A stretch of DNA of 64,000 bases from Forficula auricularia (Eukaryota; Arthropoda; Insecta; Dermaptera; Forficulidae), in contig JALMQS010000675.1 in the NCBI GenBank assembly GCA_024734495.1, positions 62,001-126,000 of the forward strand, written 5' to 3'. Shown piece after piece: positions 52,392-63,031 of the stretch (the stretch's first letter is position 1; every line of letters begins with the position of its first letter). Below the pieces are notes generated by a model. That model made no database searches, had not been told where the DNA came from, and saw only the letters and a program-made list of their open reading frames with translations. The position numbers were made by a program, and so were the translations under genes.

Positions 52392-53346
52392 CAGAGGCGG
52401 ATTTAAAGGGATGCCTTATGTTCAAAGGGGCCTCGAAATTGTTCATATATTTAGAAGTTTATTTAATATTTGTTTTTAACAGCTTTAGAGACCGAGTAAA
52501 ATGTTGAAAGAAAAAACATTATAACTCATTTATTCTGTAACATATTATGTTAAGCAGAGGTTCCTAAACATTTCCGAGGAGCCTTTTTTTCAATTAAAAT
52601 TTTTCCATGGCGCCCTGTTATATATTATTTTTTTGGAGGCCCAGGAGGGGGGCCTCCTCTTACATCAGATAAGAAATTCACAAATTAGGTAAGTATATAC
52701 AATAAGGAAAAGTATATAATATCAAAACAAATACCGTATTTGGTCTCTCTAATTACTCTTTTATTAGAATCGTTAAAAATTTCTTGAAAATTAATTTTTT
52801 AAGAAAATCAAAAATCCAGACCACAGGGGGGACCCTTTGTATACATTTGAAAAAATTTTCGAGGGTGTCAAAGTTAAATTTTTTCGCTTTATATCAAAAC
52901 AAATACCGTATTTGGTCTCTCTAATTACTCTTGTATTAAAATCGTTAAAAATATCCCGAAAATTAATAATTTATTTTTCTAAGAAAATCAAAAATTCAGA
53001 CCTACAGCAGCCCCCCCCACCCTATGTATACATATATTTCAGATTTTTTCGAGGGTGTCAAAGTTAAATTTTATGTATGTCTAATCGTAAGAGATAAAAA
53101 TTAATAATAAATAACTTTTATCTTCTCACTTTGTTTTATGTCTAGTTAGGCCAAATGATTCGCGGCTCACAGTTTGGGAACCACTGATGTTATGTATTAT
53201 ATTTGATTAAATAAAAATCATAATTCAATATTTAGAAGTTTTTTGTTTTAGATTTAAAAATTTTTTTTTGGGGGGGGGGGGGGGGGGGGCAATTTAGCAA
53301 TTTTTTTTCTACGCCCGGGGCCTCAATTAACCAAAATCCGCCTCTG
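52392..53346. mobile_element. hAT-type element, outer of two nested
   Basis: Ends CAGAGGCGGATTTAAAGGG and AAAATCCGCCTCTG. Flanks TTTAGAGT and TTTGGAGT give an 8-bp duplication with one change. Contains a second hAT (52555-53186) and a T/G-run at 53261-53289. No transposase. Confidence 0.8.
52555..53186. mobile_element. hAT-type element, inner, with internal duplication
   Basis: Ends CAGAGGTTCCTAAACATTT and AGTTTGGGAACCACTG; flanks ATGTTAAG and ATGTTATG (7 of 8). The interior has a direct duplication of about 170 bp (52723-52880 and 52893-53070) sharing CAAAACAAATACCGTATTTG and CGAGGGTGTCAAAGTTAAAT. Non-coding. Confidence 0.8.
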
Positions 53347-53544
53347 TTTGGAGTTTATTAGTTTTCTCCCTGTCAATACAGATATATTTCATAGAGAACT
53401 CTAAATGTGCCGGGAGATTACGAATTAAAATGATTTATTTTTATATTATTACCCTGTAAAGGAGACTAATTTCTAAGGGACTAAAATAATAATAAGTAAA
53501 AACAAAAAAACAAAATCTAAATCTATTTCTGAAAATGAACTTGC

Positions 53545-53712
53545 CTTTCCTTTTCGATATAAAGCTTTGACATTTCTCGGGTCAAACTGTAATACGCCAT
53601 CTATAGCCAATAAAGCAGCATCGTAGGCTTTAAGATAATATTGAGCCGTGGCCAAATTAGTTAATACTTTTTGGCGATCCTCCATGAATTGTTTCATGTG
53701 ACTGGACTCTGG
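53545..53712 (-). CDS. FKBP8: FKBP8-like exon B: TPR repeat
   Basis: 56 codons in phase 0: PESSHMKQFMEDRQKVLTNL, ATAQYYLKAYDAALLAIDGV and LQFDPRNVKALYRKGK. This is a canonical TPR ending in KALYRKGK as in FKBP-TPR proteins, where these residues form part of the dicarboxylate clamp for Hsp90-type tails. The acceptor CTCCAG is at 53713-53714. The exon must end at 53545 to join exon C in frame; the following bases are GCAAGT, a GC donor. A GT donor four bases later would shift the frame. Confidence 0.92.
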
Positions 53713-53771
53713 CTGGAGACAAGTAGAGAAAAAGTTTAGATAAATTAAATATACTAAACAATTATATTTAT

Positions 53772-54520
53772 ACAGGGTGATTGACACCAGCCCTTTATTT
53801 CCCTACTGGAATAGGATTGGAAGGTAGAGAAAAAAAACTTAGTTAGCCTATTTGTATGTCTAAATTTGACAAACTTCAAATAGGGGATATAAATAAAATA
53901 TTTTGATTTCAAATATTGCTGTTTAATATTTAATGGGACTCGATCAAAATGGCCTTTTTCGTCATTTTGACCGATAATATCTCAAAACTCTGACCTGTTG
54001 TGAAAAATTGGAAAATTGAAGAATAATCAGCGTAGAAAACTCTACTGGATTACATTGTTAGGTTTAAGAGGAGCAATTTTTTGACGAACAGTGTTATTAT
54101 TTATCAACTATTTTATTATTATTAATATATTCAATTAAAATATTTGAATTTTGAGGCCTAGATTATCAGATTAATGCTGTGAAAAATGTCCAATTCCAGT
54201 TTAAATAAATAAATAGAGATGTGATACGGGGGGGGGGGGGGGGCTGGGGGCAGTGGCGAATTTAATGTTAAGCGGCGCCCGGGACCAAGAGGAGCTCATA
54301 GAAATTATTTAAATCAAATTTTCTCTCATATTATTGAACAGCTCAGAAAATAGAAACTGCCAAATTTAAAATAGTATGCTCTAACTATTAGAGTACGCGA
54401 GTTCCCTATACTGAAACTATATTGAACCTTTTTAACAAGCTTTTATTTATTATTCCTACCACCCGGGGCGCCGAAACACCAAAATCCGCCACTGGTCACC
54501 GCTGGTGGGAATCACCCTAT
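53772..54520. mobile_element. TIR element ACAGGGTGATTGACACCAGC with hAT-like insertion
   Basis: The left end ACAGGGTGATTGACACCAGC has its inverse GCTGGTGGGAATCACCCTAT at the right. Inside, 54251-54494 has hAT-like ends CAGTGGCGAATTTAATG and CAAAATCCGCCACTG, preceded by a 16-G run. No 8-bp duplication could be confirmed for the inner one. Non-coding. Confidence 0.6.
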
Positions 54521-54524
54521 ATTT

Positions 54525-55550
54525 AAAGTAGTCTAATAATAAATTAGATGGTATAGATAAAAAAAAATTCAAAATGAAAATAATATAAAATTACAAGTTA
54601 ATTTTGCCAAGAGTAGTAGAATTCGATTTCATTGGAGAAATCACAAGAGTGTTTTCGACTGAATTCGAGTTTTTACGGAAAATTTTTATTACAAGATTTC
54701 CAATAAAATCAAATTCCTGCTACGCTGGGTAAAATTAACTTTTATATTCATTTTCTGAATAGTCATTTCATTGGCCTTCAAGTTTTGAAAATTTAAAACC
54801 CTCACTAATTTCTATTCAAGCTAGCTATACGGTTTGGCTGTATTGTTTAAATATAGATTAATTTCACCGCGAAATTTTTATATTACAGATTTAAATTTTT
54901 CACTGAATTTTTTTTTAAGCTTCGTTACTCAATAAGATAGGTACAAAAAAAAATATAATTTTTATCTTAGTATATCGGTATTTTTTTTTTTTTTTTGAAA
55001 TGTTACGATCATGAAATCAAATTATTAAATTTTTTTATTAAAATCGTTATAGCCGTTTTTGGGAAATTAAAAAAAAACTAACTAAAAAAGTACTGAATTA
55101 AAGTGGCCAAAGTGAAATCATTTAAAAATTTGTCACTTTTGTATTTTTGAGTCACAAATTTAAAAATTGATGATTTATTAAAATTATAATTTCTTCGGAA
55201 AATTGTTAATATAAATATTTTTTAAAACCACTTTTTGAAACTCTTGAGGACCTTGAATTGAATGAAACTTTTTCAGGAAAACAAAATATGCATGAAATTT
55301 GATTTTTTTTTTTTTAATAAATTTTGTAGTTGAAAATAAATTGTATTAATGTTAAATTAAAATGATAAATAAATATAAGCCAAAGAAGGTAGAAGTAATA
55401 ATAATAAAAACATGCAATTAAATGATATTAAAAAAAATAGAAATAATCTTTTAAAAATTGTTACTCCTATTTAATATTTATTTAAAATATTTTAAAAATT
55501 AGTTTTTGATCTTTAAAAATATACTAATGATCTTTTAAAAATATTATAAA
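54525..55550. other. Intronic AT-rich sequence
   Basis: Intron between exons A and B of the FKBP8-like gene. T-run near 54980 and many A-runs; no TIR or coding signal recognised. Confidence 0.35.
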
Positions 55551-55554
55551 TAAC

Positions 55555-55670
55555 CTGTCGGGTGCTCAAATCATTTTTTCCTTTTCAAAAAAATAATAAA
55601 GTAATTTTCTAAATGTAGAATTAACATAAGAAATTAGTCATTAAATTATTTAACTTTCGCGGTTCAAATT
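55555..55670 (+). repeat. SINE body fragment
   Basis: CCTGTCGGGTGCTCAAATCA then ATTTTCTAAATGTAGAATTA and TTTCGCGGTTCAAATT, as in the bodies at 48740-48840 and 49180-49270. The tRNA-like head is missing. Confidence 0.6.
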
Positions 55671-55686
55671 AAAACTAACTTTACGA

Positions 55687-55831
55687 ACATGAATTTAGGT
55701 CATTTATCAAAGATTTTAATAGATATGCATGTACTAGTGCTTGGGTTCGACTCCCGAGGGGACAAGACCCTCCTACATGCAATATAAACATATCTATTAA
55801 AATCTTTAATAAATGACCTAAATTCATGTTC
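55687..55831. repeat. Palindrome with a tRNA-like B box in its loop
   Basis: The arms GAACATGAATTTAGGTCATT and its inverse are about 42 bp and nearly perfect. The loop (55728-55790) contains GGGTTCGACTCCCGAGGGG, a strong B-box/T-arm-like sequence also seen at 38860. Confidence 0.7.
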
Positions 55832-55850
55832 TTAAAATTAATTGATTATA

Positions 55851-57093
55851 CCGGGTGAGTTTTTTTATCTTGAGACAGTCTTATATAACTCAAAAACAAT
55901 ACATTATATGAAAAAAAGTTTCAAATAAAAGTTTATTTATATCGAGGGGGAAACTAAACTACGCTATTTTTTGTAGACCTAGAATAAGCTTTCAAGGGTA
56001 TTCTAAGGTCAAGTTCTGTTTTTGGAAACCTATACATTTCTTTTCATATTCATAATCTACAAAAAAAAAACTGAGCAACTTATATAAGAACTATTTTTTT
56101 ATCCGACATCAAATAAACAAAATATTAAATCAATTATTAGATCTCAAAAAATCCTAATAATTATTTTTAACAATTATTCAACTTAATTATCAATCAATAA
56201 TGATCAAATTAATTTTTTTTTAATTATTAAATAAATAATTTAATAATTTTTCGACACATTCCAAAGTGTTATCGCAATTCTTCTGGATGAATTCCAATTC
56301 CAATTTCGTTTTTTGGCCTGTTTTCCTTTACATTTCGTGTATTTTTTTTTTAAACAGATTTACAACACGATAAGATGAAGTTCGTGAGAGTGTATTCCTA
56401 TCAGGAAAACGCTCAGCATCCAATTCTTCCATATTCACATTCATAAATTAAGACCATTTCAATTCTGTCTTCAACAAAAAATGCTCCATTTTTATTATCG
56501 TAATACAATATATAGTAACTGTACTGGATTGACACAAGAAAGAAACTTTTTTAAATTCAAAAAGTTTAAGTAGTTCAATAAGTAGAAAATAATCTCTTAA
56601 ATCTGTGTATAATGAAGTAGTAAAATCATTATAAGCACTTATTTTCATTTAAAATTATTGGATAAAAATGTTTCACCAAGTACCAACACCAAATTCCTTA
56701 AAAACTTATTTTCATTGTTGTGACTTTTCGATTTAATAATTATCTATTTAATCATTATTATTTGATAATTATGTTGAATAATTGTTAAGAATAATTATTA
56801 GGATTTTTTTGAGATCGAATAATTGATTTAATAATTTATTTATTAGATGTCAGATAAAAAAATAGTTCGGTTGCTCAGTTTCACTTGTAGATGAAAAGAA
56901 ATATATAGGTTTCCATTTAAAAAACAGAACTTGACCTTGAAATACCCTAGAAAGCTTGTTCTAGATAGACAAACAAAAGTGTAGTTTAGTTTCCCCCTTG
57001 ATATAAATAAACTTTTATTTGAAACTTTTTTTGATATAATGCACTGTTTATGAGTTATAAGACTGTCTCAAGATAAAAAAAAAACTCACCCGG
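55851..57093. mobile_element. Long-TIR CCGGGTGAG element, complete copy
   Basis: A 1243-bp element from CCGGGTGAGTTTTTTTATCT to CTCACCCGG, TA on both sides. The arms are several hundred bp long. The middle of the minus strand keeps a decayed transposase N-terminus (about 56268-56480, with AERFPDRNT). A 54-bp retroelement scrap (56650-56703) is inserted. TA duplication and the HTH relic point to the mariner-related group. Confidence 0.85.
56650..56703 (-). mobile_element. Family B retroelement, 54-bp deletion form
   Basis: Flanked by an exact 13-bp duplication ACTTATTTTCATT (56637-56649 and 56704-56716). In reverse it consists of the left end of family B (TTTTAAGGAATTTGGTGTTG...GAAAC) joined to its right end (TATCCAATAATTTTA), so the hammerhead and middle are absent. 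Confidence 0.75.
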
Positions 57094-57313
57094 TATATAT
57101 TTTTTAAGATTTTAAATAAATATTAAAAGATCAAATAACAATTTTTAAAAAAATAGGTTAATTTTTCTTCTAATTATAAAAATAGATAAATAGATGTCAT
57201 AAAAAATAAATAAATAAATAATAAGATATTAAAATAAAAAGAAAGTGACATAAAGAGGAGGATGGTAAAGCAGAGGCTCTCTACACCCAACCGATAGGGG
57301 ATCAAAGGAGGGG

Positions 57314-57458
57314 TGAACCACGAATGGAATTAGGTGTACATCGTCTTTGGAATTATTTTGGAATTCATTAGATAATACCCCTTCATCTATTGTCTTCTAT
57401 TTGGAAATGAAAGTGGAAGTGAAAGTAGGTGTACACGATAACAGGTCGTGGTTCACTT
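57314..57458. repeat. GGTGTACA palindromic MITE, copy 4
   Basis: From AGGAGGGGTGAACCACGAAT to CAGGTCGTGGTTCACTTCTT. GGATCAA lies on both sides, in keeping with the 8-bp duplication of copy 3. Its frame 57347-57538 is not a gene. Confidence 0.75.
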
Positions 57459-57459
57459 C

Positions 57460-57780
57460 TTCGGGATCAAGTATCGTACTAGTTTGTACTTTTGAGTACA
57501 AAGTGTCCATGCAATTTTTTTTTTCTCCCTCTATATGAGGTAAGGGTACGGCATGTGCAAAAGGGTATCTTTCACGATTTAGATTATGAGTAAAAATAAG
57601 AACAAATAAAAATGATTCACTTTATATTCCGTGCATTTATTAAAACAAGAAATTAAAATCAAAATCAAATAATAAAATTTAATGAGACAGTTAGTGAATC
57701 TGCATTAGGAATAACCAAATTTTTATAATGGTTCAATTGTGGTTAGTATCCTAACTTCTTTGGTACCCATTTAATACTAA
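57460..57780. other. Intronic sequence, nothing recognised
   Basis: Ordinary AT-rich intron between the MITE and the 57784 element. Confidence 0.35.
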
Positions 57781-58047
57781 ATTTATAATTTTCTCATTAA
57801 TATATCAAAGAATAATTAACATATTAACGTTTTTGATCGCACTTTTTAAATAAGATATATATATCGCGAGACTACTGCTAGTTGAGGCTATTGGAGTCTC
57901 ATCATCATCATCATCATCATTGAGTATACAGTCCTAAGACTGGTTTGATGCAAACAATCCGTCTCCACTCGACTATGTCCCCCACCAGCTGTTTGACCTC
58001 TCTAAATGTCTGGCATCCCATATCCCCAATTATTTGGTTGAAATATT

Positions 58048-58713
58048 CTAATCTGGGTCTTCCCCTTCCCCTTTTCTTTCCCACCTCCCCTCCAAGATAT
58101 CCCTAAGCAGTCCCCCATGTCTCAGTGTGTGCCCCATCATCTGACCTCTTCTCTTCTTCAGACTCTTCCACAAGGTTCTTCTTTCTCCGATTTTTCCAAG
58201 AACTTCTTCATTTGTAATTTTATCCATCCATTTGATATTCATCATTCTTCTGTAGCACCACATTTCGAAAGCCTCTAATCTCTTTCTCTCCGCTTCTCTA
58301 ATTGTCCAGGTTTCACACCCGTACATGGCTATGCTCCATACATATGTCTTCAATAGCAACTTCCTGTTTTCTAAGCTGATTGAGGAGGAGCATAGTAGTT
58401 TTTGTTTTGAATTAAACCCCATTTTTGCTTGGGCAATTCTTGATTTAATTTCGTTTTCGCTCCTCCCATCCCATGTTATTTTACTTCCTAGGTAGCGGAA
58501 TTCCTTAACTCCTTCTAGGTTTTCTTGGTTAATTTTGATGAATTCCTGTCTCGTTTGTTCTTTTTTTGTACATACTAGGACCTTGGTTTTATTCTTGTTT
58601 ATTTTCATTTTGATTTCTTCTATTAGGATTTGGTTAATTCCATTCAGGGCGTCCTCTAATTCTTTTTTATTGCTCCCATGTGAGGTTAAGGCTAATGGTC
58701 CTGAAATTTTCAC
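58048..58713 (-). pseudogene. LINE, region after the RT palm
   Basis: Contains EFRYLGSKITWDGRSENEI, the typical segment after the RT active site, SIAMYGCETWTIREAERKRL, AFEMWCYRRMMNIKWMDKIT and KKRRGQMMGHTLRHGGLLRD. This C-terminal type is seen in many RTE/craniofacial-development-protein-like annotated ORFs. The first 20 or so residues bridge the deletion. Confidence 0.85.
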
Positions 58714-59471
58714 ATTTATCCGCGCCTGTCTTTTTGGGAAGTGTGACTATTTTGTTTTTTTGGAAATCTTTTGGGATGATTCCCAATTTATAGAATTTCC
58801 TAATTAGTTCAAAAAGTTTGTCACGTGCCTTTTCTCCAGAGTTCTTTAGGATTTCAGCTTGTATATTGTCTATTCCGGGTGCTCTATTATTTTTTAGTTC
58901 CTTCAAAGCTGTCTCGAATTCTGACCTGAGTATGGGGTCTCCTAATTCGTTTTCGTCCACAGATTCTTCTTCTTCTATTGGGTTCATTGTTTTTTCTTCT
59001 CCATAGAGTTCTTCTAGGTGTTCCTTCCATCTATTTGCCTGTTCGTTTTCGTTTAGAATAATGTGGCCTCCTTTATCTCTTATGTTCTTGCTTTTTGGCT
59101 TGTCTTCTTGAAAATTTCTTTTTATTGCCCTATAGGCTACATCAACTTTTCCCAATACTAGATTTTCGTTGACTTCTTTATATTTTTCTTGAATCATTTT
59201 TTCTTTTGCTTTTCTACATTCTCTTATAACTTTCCATCTTAATTTTTTATGTTTCTTTCCCTTCTTCGTCTTTTCTGTTCTTAAATTTTCTTCGTTCGTC
59301 AATCAGTTGCAGTATTTCGTCTGTTACCCATGGCTTTTTAATTTCGTTTTTCTTTGATTTAAGGACTTCGTTGGCTGTATCGGCCAGGCTTGATTTCATA
59401 TCATTCCATTCTTGTTCGATTTCTTCTTCTTTATTATTTGTGGGTGTTTTTTCTTCCAGTTTCTTATTCAT
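58690..59471 (-). pseudogene. LINE, linker and N-terminal RT part
   Basis: Two frames: 59471-59247 (EWNDMKSSLADTANEVLKSK, charged) and 59302-58690 (RWKEHLEELYGEEKTMNPIE, NNRAPGIDNIQAEILKNSGE, FQKNKIVTLPKKTGADKCEN, FRTISL). These are RT motif 0-2 signatures. The frame ends at the deletion border near 58690. Confidence 0.85.
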
Positions 59472-59627
59472 TACGTTTTCGAAGAGTTTTTGGGTTTCCT
59501 TATTTTTTAATTTAGATATAACCGAGTTTTTTCGCGACCCCCCTTTTTTATTAGTTTTTTAAATTTTAGTTGGCATTTCATCGCAATTAAATTGTGATCA
59601 CTAGATATATCAGCCCCAGGATAGCTT

Positions 59628-60290
59628 TTACAGTACTTGATTTCTGAATCTTTGTTTGACTAATATGTAATCTATTTGAAATCTCCCCTTGTCTTTTGGC
59701 ATTTTCCACGTGTAGATCCTTCTTGGATGGTGTTGGAAGAGTGTGTTTGCTACTATTAGACTGTGCTTACTGCAAAATTCAATTAATCTTTCGCCCCTTT
59801 TATTCCTATTTCCTAGACCTTGTTCGCCCACCACTTTTCCTTCTTTGCCTTTTCCTACTCTTGCATTCCAGTCCCCCATAATTATTAAATTTAAATCCCC
59901 TTTAACGCGCTTCATCAGGTTTTCAATTTGTACGTACATTTCTTCTATTTCTTGGTCCTCATGTGATGTAGTAGGCATGTATACCTGGATTATCACAGTA
60001 TCTTTCGGTTTCGAATCCACTGTGATCATAACAATCCTTTTGCTTACCTGTAGATAATTCTTTACCCTTTGCCCTATTTTTTTATTCATAATAATGCCCA
60101 CTCCTGCCATCCCATTCTGCCCCCACGTGTGAATGATTCTATGGTTGTTTTCAAACCAAAAATCTCCCTCTTCTGGATATCTTATTTCACTAATCCCAAT
60201 AATGTCCAATTTGTGTCTATCCATTTCCCGCTTTAAATTCACTAGTTTATCTACTCCCGTTAGCGTCCTAACATTCCACGCTCCGACTCG
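59628..60290 (-). pseudogene. LINE endonuclease (APE-type) domain
   Basis: Continuous coding from about 60290 (RVGAWNVRTLTGVDKLVNLK) through DIIGISEIRYPEEGDFWFEN, TVIIQVYMPTTSHEDQEIEE, LIIMGDWNARVGKGKEG and QIDYILVKQRFR. It shows the N-, E-, Y-, D-x-N and DH-type positions of apurinic endonuclease-like domains, with a final DY where DH is usual. It nicks target DNA in active elements. Confidence 0.88.
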
Positions 60291-60837
60291 TAGAAAGTTA
60301 TTATTTATTTTTCCCTTTATGATGGTCTCTCCTCGGGTAGCCCCTTCCCGGAGATCCGAACGATATTAGTGTTTGATATAAAAAACGTCATGCGGGCTAA
60401 ACGCGAAATGACGTTGGATTATAGCTAAATGGATCATATCTTTTTCATTCTCTCTTGGTCCAGAGTTAAGACTCAGCAGACTCTCAACCAACAGTAGTCT
60501 CGCTATAATATATCTTGTTTAAAAAGCGCGATCAAAAACATTCTCGTGAATATGTTAATTATTCTTTAATATATTAATGAGAAAATTATAAATTTATTTA
60601 GCTTCATTATTTCAAGTTAGAAATATATAAATTCAGAAATTATTTTCACTTAATATTTGAAAAAAATCACCTGCTTTCGATTTAAGATCGAATCAAATAC
60701 AGGAAACTTATGATTATTTAATACTAGATAATTTTTGGGAATATTTTATGTAGCATGAGTTGAGAACCGCTGCTTTAAATGCAATATTATAAAAAATTAC
60801 AATAGCTCTTTTGGATTTGGATTTGATTTGGAATTAC

Positions 60838-60961
60838 ATTTGTTTCTTCAACCAATTTTTCCGGCATATCTAGGAATTCAAGAGCTTTTCGATATAATAC
60901 AACAGCGGTTGTGATATCATTACGTTGATACCACCAGTTGCCTCTTTCGCGTTTCTTGGAC
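60838..60961 (-). CDS. FKBP8: FKBP8-like exon A: start of TPR domain (gene overview)
   Basis: FKBP8-like proteins combine an FKBP domain, three TPRs and a C-terminal membrane anchor, and act as Hsp90/Bcl-2 co-chaperones and mitophagy receptors; the fly homologue is known as zonda. This exon encodes SKKRERGNWWYQRNDITTAV then VLYRKALEFLDMPEKLVEET, the first TPR with the KxRGNxxY motif. Acceptor at 60962-60963, donor GTAATT from 60837. Exons A to D (41, 56, 71 and 31 codons) join in one frame to a stop. The FKBP domain exons are not in the window to the right edge; other FKBP-TPR proteins lack the anchor, which is why FKBP8 is preferred. Confidence 0.85.
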
Positions 60962-61275
60962 CTTAAAAAAAGAATAAGAAAAATAGAGATTATTATATGA
61001 ATTAATATAAAAAGACAGAATCAATCTTTGAATGATAAATTCGAGGTGTGCACACCACAAGACATTCACTCAACCCTTCCTTTTTTTTTAAATCAAAATA
61101 ATTTAAATGAAAAAACAAAAATTTGACATCTTTCAAGTTTCAGAAAATTTTCAAACAAACTAACTAATTCCCTTACGGAATTTAAATCATCATAAATTAT
61201 AGAGCCAATTTAAAAAAATATAATCATTTTTGGGGAAAATGGAAAAAAAAGATATTTGAATGTGAATTATTAAAA

Positions 61276-61925
61276 GTACCTGGCCACCGAGGGATGCTCG
61301 GTAACTTTTTGCTTCAGTTAAATGCTATATATTAATCCCCCCCCAGCACCACAGACCCGACCTCCTGCACCCTCCACCCCCCGTTCCCTCCACCACCGCA
61401 CCCCCCGTCCCCTCACCCCGTTTTTGCATTTCAAGCCTTGTAGTGGCCCACAGATTATGTGTTTATAAGTATAGGTAGGTAGGTAGTATATATAAATAAA
61501 TACTGTATAATAATTTTTTTTAACTAAATAACAATTTTTGAGTTCATCAATTAAATTGTCAAAATCTAATATAAAAAAAGCGTTTGTGGGATTTAAAACT
61601 CGATTTTTAATTTGTTTTAAATTGTCTAACTTTTAATATATATAATAATATTTGTAATGATCTATTAGTGGAATTTAAAATTAAAAAAACCAATTAATAA
61701 TTAAAAGGAAATTGAATAAAAATGTAAATATACATTTTTATTAATACAACCACCTGTGAATAATTATTTGAATTAACAAAAAACACATCAAAAACAACTT
61801 AGCCGAAGATAAGACCGTGACAGATCGAACGTCCAACACAAAACCCTCCTAACCCGTGAATTTTATCCAAATCGTTAGAGCCGTTTTCGAGAAACCGATT
61901 GGATATATATATACAAGATTTAGTT
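61276..61925 (-). repeat. Helitron-like repeat, copy with hammerhead insertion at its edge
   Basis: Begins AGTACCTGGCCACCGAGGGA, CGGTAACTTTTTGCTTCAGT, then a C-rich segment and a body ending in ATATATACAAGATTT. The reverse strand carries AAAACGGCTCTAACGATTTG near 61885. Matches 50320-50905. Confidence 0.55.
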
Positions 61926-62088
61926 TTTAAGGAATTTGGTGTTGGTACTTGGTGAAACTCAGTTACTTTCTGTTGCTCCTGAAGATGGGTTAGTCATTTA
62001 TATCGAGATTAAAGTCTCTCCAAAAATAAATTCGTTTTATTTTTATATCTTAATGTGAAACCTACCAAGTATTTTTTATCCAATAATT
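61922..62088 (+). mobile_element. Short retroelement, family B copy 4, hammerhead decayed
   Basis: A 167-bp insertion with a 12-bp duplication TATACAAGATTT (61910-61921 and 62089-62100). It begins AGTTTTTAAGGAATTTGGTG and ends TTATCCAATAATT. It keeps CTCCTGAAGATGGGTTAGTC but lacks the second half of stem II and the GAAA, so the ribozyme is broken. The uninterrupted site is visible at 50870-50885. Confidence 0.8.
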
Positions 62089-62121
62089 TATACAAGATTT
62101 GCTCGTTTAATTTAATAGTAC

Positions 62122-62885
62122 CTGGAGGCACCGAGCGTTGCTAGGTAACTTTTTCCTTCAGTTAAAAGCTTTATTTTAATATTATTTTTACTTTAAAATT
62201 CTGATAAAAATGTCGATTTTTATTTGAGAGCTGTTTGCAAATTAAAAAAAATACAAATATATATATAGTATTCGCCCACTGTACGCCCCCCCCCCCCACC
62301 TGCACCCTGCTCGACTTCACCCCCGCATCCCCCACCTCCTGCACCTGTTTTGATTCAACCACATGATTCATCCAATCAAAATCCAATAAAACCTATCAAA
62401 ATGTGTTATTTTTTCAGAAAATTGAGACCTGCTTATGCAAAAGATATTTAAAAAAAAAGTCTTGATTATTTTTTATTCTATTAAATAAATAAGGTTCTTT
62501 ATAAAAACAATTATAAAACGTTTATTAATAATTCTAACGTTTAATCACAATAGTTCTTCAAGGCCTTTGAGAACACTGAATTAAGCCAACCCATAACCCT
62601 GGGTACAAAAGTAAAAGAGTAACCTTTTTTAAAACCCTAAGAATGGGATTTGTCTACCTGCAAATAATTAATTTGTTTACAAAAAAAACCCATCAAAAAC
62701 AATTTTGTCGAAGTTGAGACCGTGACAGATCGAATTGTCACCCCAAAAACTCCCTAACCCGTGAATTTCATCAAAATCGGTAGAGTCGTTTTCAAAATAG
62801 AACTAAGATACAAATATATATTACAACAAATATACATATATAAACAAATATATAAACAATTTTTGCTCGTTTAATAAGAGTAGAT
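62122..62885 (-). mobile_element. Helitron-like non-autonomous repeat, copy 2
   Basis: Reverse counterpart of 19422-20300: TACCTGGAGGCACCGAGCGT at the left, then a C-run (62287-62297), and TTTTTGCTCGTTTAATAAGAG at the right. It shows the empty ATTGTGAT site of the MITE present in copy 1. A hammerhead retroelement is inserted at its right end. Confidence 0.55.
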
Positions 62886-62954
62886 AGATAAGATTGAAGG
62901 AGACAATAAAGAGTGTGTCTTCTGCTGGAATGATAAATTTTATTTATTTATAAC

Positions 62955-62992
62955 GAGACTATATTTCGAGGGCTTTGCCCTCTTCATCAGTC
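62955..62992 (-). ncRNA. Hammerhead ribozyme motif, family A, left arm
   Basis: Minus strand: AGA, CTGATGA (62990-62984), an extra A, stem II GAGGGC/GCCCTC with loop AAA (perfect 6 bp), GAA, stem III A-T plus a T-G wobble with loop ATA, then C17 at 62957. Stem I is weak (2 bp). Stem III carries one change relative to the right-arm copy. Confidence 0.65.
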
Positions 62993-63031
62993 TATTACAA
63001 TGGATTCACAGGAATTAATTTATGAATGTAA

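Larger units (their letters stand above)
57900..60361 (-). mobile_element. RTE-like LINE with RT core deleted
   Basis: 3' end on the left with an (ATG/TGA)n tail (57900-57925), as in RTE-type elements. Going 5' to 3' on the minus strand: endonuclease (60290-59628), linker and start of RT (59471-58690), then an abrupt jump to the region after the palm (58690-58048). The RT fingers and the catalytic YADD/FADD motif are missing. Several frameshifts separate the parts. Confidence 0.9.
57784..60600. mobile_element. TIR element with AATTTTCTCATTAATATAT ends, split by a LINE
   Basis: The left arm 57784-57900 and right arm 60362-60600 are inverse (ATTTATAATTTTCTCATTAA..., GATCGC(A/G)CTTTTTAAA, CGAGACTACTG). 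The LINE 57900-60361 lies between. The insertion at 13837 is a related copy. No transposase recognised. Confidence 0.65.

Noticed and set aside
54243..54502. 8-bp target duplication for the inner hAT-like insertion
   Set aside because: The flanks GCTGGGGG and GTCACCGC do not match, so the borders stay tentative.
59923..59931. TCATCAG as a hammerhead core near 59925
   Set aside because: Part of the LINE endonuclease coding sequence, with no stem II or GAAA nearby.
58535..60057. Several plus-strand frames rich in Phe/Ser
   Set aside because: Antisense of the LINE coding sequence.
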